A DNA stretch of 64,000 bases, taken from assembly GCF_028389875.1 (NCBI RefSeq), contig NC_084666.1:34256308-34320307 (forward strand). Reading direction: 5' to 3'. The notes under the pieces are model-generated. The model saw nothing but the letters and a program-made list of their open reading frames with translations. It searched no databases and was not told the origin of the DNA. The DNA is from Rhea pennata. Its lineage: Eukaryota > Chordata > Aves > Rheiformes > Rheidae. Position numbers and translations under genes: made by a program. This document shows, piece by piece, positions 53,116 through 64,000 of this stretch; the first letter of the stretch is position 1; each line of letters begins with the position of its first letter.

Positions 53116-55117
53116 AGTCTCCAGTGCCCCTCACCAAGTATATTTCTGCTACTGCAGAAAGGGTTACCCAGACCTAAGGGGACCTTGCTTTTTATCAATG
53201 ACATGTTGCTCTGATAACACTATGTTTTGGTCACTTTGGTGCTAGAGATCCACACAGGTACATAAATATTCTGCAAGACAGTAAAGCCCAACTTTTCACA
53301 ATCTTCGGCCTGTACAAGAGACAAGAAAGAGAGTGCAGAGGACAGCAACAGCAAACGACCTTCGTCAGGAACTCCACTTCCCCTTTTGAGATACCACAGT
53401 GAAGCAGGAACTGTCTTCCAAATGTTGCTCCGTGCCCACTCACACATAAACACCCACTCGCATGCTTCAATAACCGGCACCAGTAGAATAAATGCACTAA
53501 GACTGCAAAAGAGATGAACAACTGAAACGGTTACTCTGCTGGCAGGTTAAAAACTTGCATGGAAGAAGTGTAAGAATCCTGAAAATGGTAGCAGCAACAC
53601 AGGACAGGATTCAGACGTTTTCACTCTTTTGCTATTCTGTAATCAGCTAGAACAAATTAGAAGGCAGGCGATGACTAGCAGAGGGTAAAACCCATGCCTC
53701 CGTACATTAAGTTCAAGCAGGCAAGCTTTGCAGAAGCTATTTGCGCTATCATGCAGGGCAGACGGCATTTCCTGAGACCTCTCTTGCTCACATGTGCAAG
53801 AAGTAGTTGTTATCAGTTATTAAAGTTACTGACTATTTCATGGGGAGGGTGGGGTTGCTTCTTTTTATCTTTTTAGTTTCTGTGTCCTAAGAGGATGTCA
53901 CATAACTAATTACCCTGCAAAACCATGAGAAAAAATAAAATTCATAGTAATTCTCTGCATCCCAGCTGACAGCTGGTCACCTCAGCTTTCTCCCCATTTA
54001 ACCTGCCTTACAACTTACACTTTTAATGTAATGGAGTGTATTTCTACAGTGAAGAAACTACCTTTTTGTTACACCTCCAAAAGCATGCAACATTACAGGC
54101 AGCACAGATTGTTACTTCAGCTGAACAAAAGATACAAGAAGTGGAACATACTAGCACAAAAATGATAGTAAGAGAGCTTATGTACAGAGATAACATGAAA
54201 GCTAAAAAAGTGAAAAGACATGTCTGCAATGAGCACAGCTCAAAGCAAAAAGAATAAACATCCATGATCTGTTTCTCTAAATCCCATGGGCTCTTGGGAG
54301 CCCATCATTTTAAACCAAGGCCTATTAATAATTAGATACATAACATAAATGGTTTTTAACTGTATGTAATTTAACACCATTAGCTGCTGTTTTCTTTCAA
54401 AGCTATACTGACAACACAGCCATTATACAAAAATAATAATGTAATATGACGGATTAACTTCAATCAAATTGCTGGGCATGTCATTAATTTCAGACTGCCC
54501 TAAGAAATCCCAATGTTTTCTCATAAGAAAGAAAATAATAGCATCTGAAACAAAGCATTGGCAAAACAAAGAAAAATATAAAGCTGCTTCTGAGTCTGAG
54601 TGAGGTGAAAGAAGGATCTTCACTGGAACAAAGCAAAATAAGAACACAAAACAGGAAGACAGAGGGCCCGAGCAAACACACCAGCGTGAGTTTTGAGGAA
54701 AATTAAAATCTTTGGTTTGAGTTTGCTCATTGCAAGGAGAAGGGCGGGCAGTGGGAGGGGGAAGAGTCTGGTCTTGTGGACAGTAGACGCCATGAATTTT
54801 GTTTACGCTTGCATTTACTATTTATTGCAAGGAAAGTAAGAAACATTTCATTTTTCCTCTTTTCCAGAGCAACACCTAAAATCTGGCTAACTGCCTTAAA
54901 TCAAAAAGAGGATAGACAAGGTCAGCTAAGTACAGAAGTTTCAGAGTTGCATTAAAGGTCAAATTGTACTCCAGAGCTATTTATACCATAAACTTTAAAA
55001 TGATATATAAGAGTGTCCTTCTTTCCTTCTTAACGTAGACCAAAATGGGCAACAGATACAAGGAGGATGCTAAATGGGAAGAAAGAGTTAGACTCTATGG
55101 ACAAAATGCTTAAATAA

Positions 55118-55153
55118 AATATATATATATATATACACATATATATATATTAC
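55118..55153. repeat. AT dinucleotide microsatellite
   Basis: Two blocks of alternating AT separated by a short CAC-containing interruption. Nearly self-complementary. Confidence 0.85.
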
Positions 55154-56939
55154 AAGAGCTTCAGGTTTTCTTTTCCATTAGAAGTCAGGAAATGTCTCAT
55201 CACAAATTAAGAACTTGACATGAAGGCATAACAACAATTTCAGAAAGGAGTTCCAGGCTCAGAAAAACACAAAAGCAAGTGAAATGTTGAACAAGGAAGG
55301 AAGAATGTTTTAAGATTCAGGAAAAAAAAAAAAAAAAAAAAAAAAGAAAGATGAATATGTGAAGAAAAAGACCTGACACAAGAGATTAATCTGCTACTGA
55401 TGATGTGACGTGTTCAGTCTTCCTTCAGAACTCTTACCTCCTGTACCAACTTCAAACTCTTCATTATAAAAATTCTGTGCAAGTTACTTGTATTTAAAAT
55501 TAGCTGTGAAATTAAAGATGATGAAAATCAGGAATGCTACACAAGAAAAGGTTCTCCAAAACAAAGAATAAAAGTTGAAACAGAAATGAAAAAACTAAAC
55601 AGCATTTATAGTGGTCACAGTTTCCATTTCTTATACATCCTAGTCCAGGACTTACTTAAAGCACCACTTTTGCCCTGTAGAGGAAATTGATTACAGGCAC
55701 TCTTAACACTCAAACTTTTGTTGTAAATTCGTTTGACTTTCAGTGCTAAAGATTTAGTAGGAAGGAGATGGAAAAATTGTATTCATTACAAATATCTTTG
55801 GTACTTTAATAATGAAACTGCATGAGAGGTACCGTGCTTAAAGGAGGATAATATTCAAACTGCTTGCAATATAAAGGTATTAGGAAATAGATTTTCATCT
55901 AGAGTAAAAACAAAAGGTGCATTGAACTTAAAAACAACTTTGTGTAGCTGCACCAGATAAAAGCATATCCTCTGTGTTTCTACCAATCCGACTGCCAGTG
56001 GAGGTCACTCCTGTTTCCTATAAACTGAAACAGCATAGACATCTCACTAAAACCAGAAGCACTCCTGGCAACTGAAATCAGCAGTGATGTTTAGTGGTTA
56101 CAGGAGTATGCGTATTGCAGGGAGGAGAGCGCCTTTGCTACAAATTAAGTCAGATTCTTCTTCCCACGGAAGACAGAAAGTGATGAGGTTCAGAAGCCAG
56201 GCGAAGATCATGAGCTCTTCGATGTCTCACCTCAGGGAGACGCACATCAGCAAGCCTTGATATTAGTAAGTGGTCAGATCAAGAACATTCAGATATTTTC
56301 AGAACTTTTCCACCAGCCTGCTCTGCAACTTGGGACAAATCACATAACTTATCCCTTGAGCTCCATTTCTCACACAGTGCTAAATATACACACAATCAAT
56401 TATCTATAGACATATTATCCCGTTTGCAGATGACTCACACCCAGCTGCAACACAGACAATATTTTTTCTTCTTAGTTATCATCTCATTCTACACCCCAAC
56501 TGCATTACTAATACGCAAAAACTTTCAAAGACCTCCTTTCTTTTGTTTGTTTGTTTTTTTAAGGACAATCCTCCAGAAGAAGCTGCAAAAGGCATGGGGA
56601 GCATAGCATCCTTCAAGCACTGCACGCAATTCACATCATCTCTCCCTCTAAGAGGAAGATATTTTACAAATTTGAACTTGGATCATAGGCTTTAACCTTG
56701 GGAGCTCCTTCCACCATCTCCACATACCCTCACATGCACATACAAAGCCCATTATTTTGATCACTCCTAGCAGTAATCTTTGCCTATATAATGCAAGAAT
56801 GTGAGAAACACCCAACTGGATAAAAAAAAAAAAGGAAAAAAAAAAAAAAGAAAAAGACTTCTCCTCTCAAAACTAATAAATTCCAGACTTTTTAATTTCT
56901 CCTCTGAATGCAGTTACTTCTTCCCTTAGCACATCTCAG

Positions 56940-57225
56940 CTACCTTTTCTTGAGATGCAGACAGTAAAACTGCACATAGCATTCAAGATATGGGCTCAGC
57001 AGGTTTTACATTACAGTGAAATAATTCTTTCCATTCTGCTCTTGACATGGGCCACCATTTTGTTGGCTTTTCTGGATACTACTCCACCTTGAGCCATCCA
57101 TTCAGAGAGTTGTCAAAGACACTGCCAAGATCTCTTTCCTGAGGCATAACTGTCAGTTGCAAGGTCAGCATTATGCAAGGATGGTTTTGATTATTTTTCT
57201 CCTGAATACATGACTTGCATTTATC
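56940..57225 (-). mobile_element. Ancient amniote interspersed repeat (CR1/L3-like), eroded
   Basis: GGCCACCATTTTGTTGGC, AAGATCTCTTTCCTGAGG and TACATGACTTGCATTTATC follow the order of motifs seen in an old CR1/L3-type family common in reptiles and birds. Identification is from pattern memory only. Confidence 0.5.
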
Positions 57226-57292
57226 TATTCTTGAGCAAGCTCAACTCTTGATCAAGTTCTATTCTTGAGCAAGCTCATCTCTTGATCAAGTT
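57225..57292 (+). repeat. 34-bp tandem duplication
   Basis: Two adjacent copies of a unit beginning CTATTCTTGAGCAAGCTCA, with a single mismatch. Each contains the palindrome CTTGATCAAG. Confidence 0.9.
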
Positions 57293-58216
57293 CATCTCCT
57301 GCCTTTTTCCTCACATTCACTCAGGATAAAGACTGAGACCAAGAACTAGATCCAACCATTTTATTGCTCTTGGGAAGCATGAAAACGTAAATATGCATAT
57401 GTTTGTCATTGTAACAGCAAGAAATAGACTCACCTCCTCCATCCAACTATACAAAGAAAAGTTAATAAAAAAAAAATGCAATATCAACTGAACTTCTCTG
57501 AACTCAGCCCCTCTGACCTCCCCACCTCCTACAATGACAATAACTTTAACTAACTGGAGAAGGAATGCATTATTATTAAACTAATTTAGAAGTGGTGAGA
57601 GTTGTATAAGATACCAAAAGGCATTAAATCAGAGGAGTTCAGTCTATGAACAAAGAAACAAAACTAAATTTACTGTCTATCATACATCAGACCACCCTAA
57701 TAGATGGGTAAAAGTCTATTCTGTAGCTAAAGCCTCTGATAAGGGTATTTATTACATGTTGCCACACTGGATCACTGATAAAGATGTTGCCTTGTTTTCT
57801 TATAGAATTCATTTTCTCAGGTCTCCCCATCTTCTCTACATGCTCTTTTCTATCGCACAAGTGAGAGCTGCAACAAATGTATTATGAGAGTATGATGTAG
57901 TTAGCATATTCACAACATTCTTCATCTGTTAACTCGACATTCATCTTGCTCATATTTTCACTTCATGCTGGCTATTCCATCCCACAGCTAGTTTGTATAA
58001 CCAAGAGATAATGGTTATTTGTGTGAGAGAGGTTTATAAAAAATTTTGATATGAGACTACAAAAATCAAAGCATAAGCTCTTTCTAATATAAATACATAC
58101 ATCCACTGGAAGATGTACTGGAAGAAACTGCATTTGGAATGACAACATCCTTTCATGTGATTTGGGACAATTGCACCACTGCCAGTTTCTCACCAGGAAC
58201 AGTTTGAAGAAACCAA

Positions 58217-58228
58217 AAAAAAAAAAAG

Positions 58229-58262
<34 letters not shown>
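58217..58262 (+). repeat. Poly-A tract
   Basis: Long A-run interrupted once by G near the start. No recognisable retroposed gene precedes it. Confidence 0.85.
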
Positions 58263-58264
<2 letters not shown>

Positions 58265-60374
58265 CTACTTAGGATCAATCACTGTCTTCACACAAAATGC
58301 AATACAAACGATGCTGTCACTGTACAAAAGAAGCCCTTCTGCACATCCCCAAGGTGATGTTGTTCCATGTGTGGAACAAGGAAGAAGTGAACATGACATG
58401 ATTTCTTTCTGCATCAACAATAACTGCTATTCTGGGCATGAAATGCAGCATCTTAGTTGAGTATTTATATCATAGAAAGTAACAGAGCCCTTAGAAAATA
58501 CACCCACACCCTTTTCTCTTCAGGAAGGTAGCCATCCATTCAACTCAGTTGCACTCAGCAATGGTATGCTCTTGCTGTATATGCCTGGCAATACAGATTT
58601 TCTTCCCTTATCCCTTCCGACTCAGAGCGACTCAGCACGGTTTCCCTCTTGTAACAATTTTGATGACCACAAACCGCCAAGTATGACAGACAGTACCAAA
58701 CATCATTGGTGGATGCTAGAGAAGGTGGATCTGACAAGTCTGCTGTAGCAACGCCGCTCAGGGCTGAGTATATTTACAGGTGGTTAACATGACAGCACCA
58801 ATTTTTTTCAACAGTCTAGAGATATTTTACAAGACAGATCTGGCGAGCTTCATAGTTACTGAAATCACCGGGTTTGGTTCAGCCTCTAATTTCTTATTGT
58901 GGAAATGCAAAGGAGACCAAGGTAGATGAAACAATACCTGCTCTTCTTTACAATCCCTGTTTTTCAGCTTCAACAAGGTTAAGAAGATTGTGGCATACCT
59001 TGAGAGGTCATCCACGCAATAGTTCAGCTGAAATGACTCCAATAGGTAGTAAATGATGCAGAATGATGAGAGATTGAACAGATTTTTCAACTAGCCTTCC
59101 ATAGAAAAGTTATTTGAAGACAGCTATTATATGTTTGGCTTGTTTGCTTAGAAATTATTACATGGCTCAGTGAAAGAAAAAAAATCTGCCTTGGACAGAG
59201 ATATAGCAAACATTTACCTTCTTAGCCTCCAGCCACACAGTATCTTGATCATTATAATTACAGGTAATGCTAGAAGTCACATAGCAGACTTGACATCCAT
59301 CAAAAATGCAGCTAAAAATGACAGCACACGTCCTTCGTGGGTGACTGCCACTCCAGACCCAGGAATGATTTTCATTTTGCTCTCTTATCTATTAACGAGC
59401 ACTGTCAAAAGCATTTCAGAGCTTTGAGAATATTCTTGCTGTGAATATTCTTATGTTTTAAGTATTCTTTACCTCATTGTTCAAGGAAGCGTTGACTTTA
59501 TTTGAAGCTTGAAAATAAGCATCTCTGTCAGAGCCCTCATACTGTTAGCCTTTTATCACACCACCTGATGGGTCCCTTCCTGTTGCAGAAATGTCACCTA
59601 TATCTTTGAACCTACATATGTTGCTGATGCTGTGGTGATTAGACTAGTCTGGCAGTGTTCATACACTTGAGCTCTCAAGTGAATTTCTAGATGACAATGT
59701 TTTTGATTGCAAATTAACATAATTTGCCACAATGTGAATTTTCATCATACGTAGCTAAAATATTTTCCTAAAGAATCTCAAAAGTCACTCTTGCCTCAAA
59801 AGAGGATACCTTTGGAATACAGTTCAGCTCCAGAGATGAGATAATTTTGAAAGCATTTACCAAAAAATACTGCTTAACGGTACAACCCAGCTTATCACCA
59901 TCATTAGTCCATTCTTCTGTTCATGCCATTGCAATGGCTGTGGTGTAGGCAGGAAAACAGCCTCCAAGATGGCTGATTTGACTTTGTCTCTTAGCCACTA
60001 TTTTCTCCAAGCTCCCCAAGACTATGGGGGAAATCTATAGAAATATATGAAGAGAACCACCCGTTCATGCTCAGAAGCAGCAGGTCTTTGCTTCCAGGTA
60101 ACAGCAGCTTGTTCAGACCCAGAATCCCAGGGCCCAGAGATTGTTCAGGGCTGGCCCAGAGCTACCATCTGAAGTCACAGCTTGTTAGCACAATGTCCTC
60201 AGTGGTGGCCTTCAACACAGAGTTCGCTAGCTGCACTCAAAAATCTCTTTTATCCAAAGGTGTTTCAGCAACGCTAGATATTTATCCTTACAACATACTG
60301 CATTTGGACTGAAGAAAAATCAGAAATAAGTGAATATAACATTTTTTTAACTACTCACAAAAAAAATGTGGTTA

Positions 60375-60480
60375 CCAAACCTTTTCTCTACTTTTACTAT
60401 CACCTTGCTTGGAGGGTGGTCTGGGAAGAAAGAGGCACTACTGGAACAAAACACAACTCTTCACCGTCTCCACAACCACC
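60375..60480 (+). repeat. 105-bp direct repeat, copy 1
   Basis: ACCAAACCTTTTCTCTACTT, then CACCTTGCTTGGAGGGTGGT and CACAACTCTTCACCGTCTCC. Partner at 61541-61648. Family unknown. Confidence 0.8.
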
Positions 60481-61540
60481 CACAAAAGAAAAAAAAAAAA
60501 CAAAACAACAACACACATGCAGCATCTTCCTGCATCTTGCATCTTCAGGGCTAATGCTACAGAAGTAGAATAAAGAAAAAAAAACAGGATATCATTTTTA
60601 ACACACTAATAATATACAGCACAGTATATTAGGTAGATCTTCATATTCAATCCTGAAATATGATCTGTGGCTCTTGCAACAATGATCTCTTGAGTTCTGT
60701 TCCTATTTTTACAAGATAGAGCAGCAATAAATTATTCCCTGTTTTATAGTTAGGCTTAGTTCCTTAAACTGTTTGCATATAGTCATTTTACTCTGCAAAG
60801 AATGCACTACGCACGTCAAAATTATAAAACTGCTTGAAGGTAGAGTAGCCTTTAACGTGGCATGAACTTGCAAAGAATTATATTATCTTTTATCTATTTC
60901 TAATCTTGGTTCACTGTGGAAATGAAAACACTAGTATGTGGTTCTAGGAAACAAACAATTTCTGAAAGCAAGACAGATCTTAAGAGGTTACAGAAGTAAA
61001 TCTTTAAAATAAATTATGAATTAATGTTAAGAAAAATACTATCATCTTAATTAACTACAATAATAAAGAATGCTAATTAGTGTCTTAGAGAAGGTGTTTT
61101 ATTTCTTTGACTCCGATAGGAAGCATTTACTGTTGCAGGATCAAGTGTCTGAACAAGAGACAGGGAGGGAGCAGCAGCTGAACAAAGCACTTGGAATTAG
61201 TCCACAAGACTTTCAAACGCGCATCAGTAATAAGACGACACAGGGAAAATTAGAGTCAATTTCTTCTTACACTAGATTTCTTTCATCAGCATAATCTCAA
61301 AGAGATCAGAGCTTTCTTTTTTCCATTCTGTTTATTAATCTCTAGAAAAGCTTAGAGATATAATTGTTCATAACAGTCACAGAAATTCTACCTCTGAGCA
61401 CTGCTTTCTCAAAAAAAAAAAAATACACTGTATGGCAACAGCTGTATGGCCACACAGGAGCACACAAACGGTGCAAGTGTGGGGAGACCCCAGCTGGAGT
61501 ATGCTAAGGAATGCTAAGCACTTTCCTCCTTCCTCTGGGA

Positions 61541-61648
61541 CCAAACCTTTCCTCTACCTTTGCTATCACCTTGCTTGGAGGGTGGTCTGAGAGCAAAATG
61601 AGACTATTGGAACGAAACACAACTCTTCACCGACTCCACAGCCTCAAA
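61541..61648 (+). repeat. 105-bp direct repeat, copy 2
   Basis: ACCAAACCTTTCCTCTACCT, CACCTTGCTTGGAGGGTGGT and CACAACTCTTCACCGACTCC. Roughly 85-90% identical to copy 1 by eye. Same orientation, about 1.17 kb apart. Confidence 0.8.
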
Positions 61649-63948
61649 ACTCCAAGGTTGTACCTCCTTTAGGCCTTTACTGTCCCGGTGAGGGACCCTC
61701 CGTCGTGCTTCCCTCATTCACCCTTCTTGCCGGTGCTCACAAAGGAGACCGAGAGCTAAGCTCTGAATGCAGGACAGCGGTCCTGGAGGTTGAGGACACA
61801 GAGCTGACAGCTGGGAAAAGGAAATGTTAGATGAGTAGCAGAGGAGGCAAGCGCAGGCATGCTGTCATGCGGTCAAGAGACTGCCAAACTCAAGTGTGAA
61901 GCTGGAGGTTCCCAGGTGGTTTATGTTAAAGACCCCATGAACAGCAGCTCCGGTTCTAGGGGCATTTGATCAGAACAGAGAGGCCAGCTGCTGTAAGTGG
62001 TGTAAAGAAACACAGCTCCAGGGGTCTGTCTCATAAACATTACGTTGTGCCTTTCAGCAACCCAAGGATGATCTAAGTATTCAGCACCAGAAACAAAAAA
62101 CAATCAATTCACAGGTGTAAAAGAGAGAGTATGCACATCAAAGCTAATATAATCTCCAGCAAATAGCTCCGAAACTGGCAAAGGACATTGAGCAAATCCA
62201 GTTAAACCAGCACATGCTCTTGTTGGGTAAGACTGTACTATATTGTAATTAGAATTTCCATCTTTCCGTTCACGCCCAGACATACCACCTGAACCCTGGC
62301 TGCTTCAGAGAGGAAGGCACCTTTCTCTAAAGCCGGGATGCCCAACATCGTTTCTTCTATACGGACCAGGTATCTACCCCACAGCCTGCTGCTAGGACCC
62401 TCTATGTAGGAACAGGTACTCAAACAAGGTACATAACCTTCCTTTCTACAGTCAGACAGAAATTTGATCCATCAGCTTGAAAAAGGTAGGTTTCTACAGG
62501 AAAATTGGGCTATTCAAATAGGAATAAGTCAGAATTTCAGAACTCTGGGTGAGAATATGCTCACTCAATTTCAGTGAATGAAGAGGAGCAGAATAAAAGG
62601 AAGTTTGGTAAGATTTAAAATCCACAATAAATATCAGTTAACAAATATTGCACTGGAATTTGATCTTTGAACAAAGAAATCTCTAAACTTGCCACACAGC
62701 ATTCTTTGCTAGGTACTTAACCAGAAGTGCTCTTTTTTCCCCACGCGACAGCTGAATTTAGCTCCTTCATTTAAATTCCATATACCAATGGCACCTGTAC
62801 AGGGGCATTGCGATTATTCAGGTGTTTCTCTTAGAACATTAACTTCCCATCCTTAGTAACTCAAATATCAAAGTGTGCTCGTTAGCCACATCCCAAACAG
62901 TTCAAAGGTGCTCTTTCAGTAACTACATAAAATTACTGTGCTTTCAGAGAGTTGGAGAGTGCCATTAGCTTATTCAAAACCTGTCAACACAATGTTTATG
63001 ACAGAGAACCCATATGTAAGAGCAGCGCATTTTCACCTTTTCCTTTAATAGCTGGCTAGACTTGCCGGAACTGCCCCTCAGCAAAACGTGACAAACAGAA
63101 AGGAACTTGAGGCAAGATAAATTATATTCAGCTCTTTGAATGTTACAAAGTATGCAAAAGCACTTCTCTTTCAAACACCTTACAGAATTTTGCATGAGAT
63201 CAACTCATCTAGCTTACCATGTGAAAAACAATCATTGCATCTAATCTGCTCTTCACCAAATGAAACCTGCACCTTCACCTCTGTTCATTTTAGAGTACTG
63301 CAAAATGTTCAACACACTATCTGATTCATCTTCTACGTTGCAAAGAACATTCGTTATCAAATATCAACAAATACTGCAATTCTCTGCCAAATTATACTGA
63401 ATAAGCATAGCTCTGTAATCCTGTAACTATTATAAACAAATATGAGGATACAATTAAAATCTTGCCAGTACAATGTACAAATCTCTTCTAGGCCTTACCT
63501 CAATTACTAATCAATCTTGGAACAAATTCCCAAATCAGCAAATCTTTATTCCAATATTATGCTTTTTTCATATCAGGAAGCATTAAAAAGTGTATTTCAT
63601 ACATTTTAGAATACAACCACACACTACTTAAATATGTCGAAATAAATATGCATCAACCGGAGCACCAGGAATTACATACTGATGACGGATAGTGTCCTAT
63701 TAGCTATCCTCCTGCGTACACCCATGAGAAATTCCTTATGCTCACAGTCACTCTCTGACTATTAAGAAAGGCCAGCGTATCACTGTGCTAACCCGCTATT
63801 CTTCACTGGCTGCAGCCTGTCAGACACAATGTCACTACAAAAGAAACACCCAGCAGCTAACTCATTTTCAGCTGGTGTTCGCACCTGAACTGAACACTCA
63901 CCCACAGAAGTGTTCAGACTGCATTTCCATGCAGAGGTCAACTGACAG

Positions 63949-63980
<32 letters not shown>

Positions 63981-64000
63981 GACAGCAAGCAAGAGAGCAA

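Larger units (their letters stand above)
53120..64000. other. Upstream intergenic region; no gene recognised
   Basis: About 10.9 kb of AT-rich DNA with many short ORFs, none splice-bounded or family-like. It holds an AT repeat (55120-55150), A-runs (55321-55345, 56821-56850, 58217-58262), a 34-bp tandem duplication (57225-57292), a 105-bp direct repeat (60.4 and 61.5 kb) and a terminal T-run (63951-63980). In human the next gene outward from FAM149A is TLR3; no leucine-rich-repeat or TIR coding sequence is seen here. Confidence 0.6.

Noticed and set aside
53220-64000. Search for TLR3 or another coding gene
   Set aside because: No leucine-rich-repeat or TIR frames were seen on either strand; only short ORFs.

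Overview
The window is vertebrate nuclear DNA, almost certainly from a bird. It carries three multi-exon genes with canonical GT-AG introns. It also holds a 3' fragment of a CR1 LINE ending in the diagnostic ATTCTGTG-type repeat (44.35-44.85 kb), a second short CR1 end (about 53.0 kb) and an eroded CR1-clade reverse-transcriptase piece (29.9-30.1 kb). Introns are compact. The gene order matches the amniote block FAM149A - CYP4V2 - KLKB1/F11 (human 4q35), and all three genes lie on the minus strand, so transcription runs from high to low coordinates. I assembled exons by translating the reverse complement and requiring splice sites and codon phase to agree.

Region by region: (1) 1-13.94 kb is the plasma prekallikrein / factor XI-type protease gene (KLKB1/F11): a signal-peptide exon, four apple domains of two exons each, and a trypsin-type domain. 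It runs off the left edge before the catalytic Ser exon. (2) 17.1-20.1 kb holds relics of a degenerate CYP4V2 copy: an exon-1 relic with a destroyed start codon and a decayed last exon. (3) 21.3-32.15 kb is a complete 11-exon CYP4V2 gene (1572 nt, 523 codons plus stop) with its I-helix, ExxR, PERF and heme-Cys motifs. (4) 35.11-35.94 kb is an almost identical copy of the exon 8-9 segment of CYP4V2, cut off inside exon 9. (5) 37.9-52.3 kb is FAM149A (DUF3719 family), starting in a CpG-rich first exon. (6) 53.1-64 kb shows no recognisable gene, only old repeats and simple sequence. TLR3 would be expected next by synteny but is not seen.

The three genes are neighbours by ancestry rather than an operon. 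KLKB1/F11 is a secreted protease zymogen of the contact system, CYP4V2 is an ER fatty-acid omega-hydroxylase, and FAM149A is poorly characterised. I found no novel biological system. The most interesting features are the remains of a tandem CYP4V2 array with about 12 kb spacing, including an 820-bp tract that looks recently converted or duplicated. Next come an apparent 2-nt phase conflict in FAM149A and a 215-bp direct repeat bracketing a FAM149A exon.
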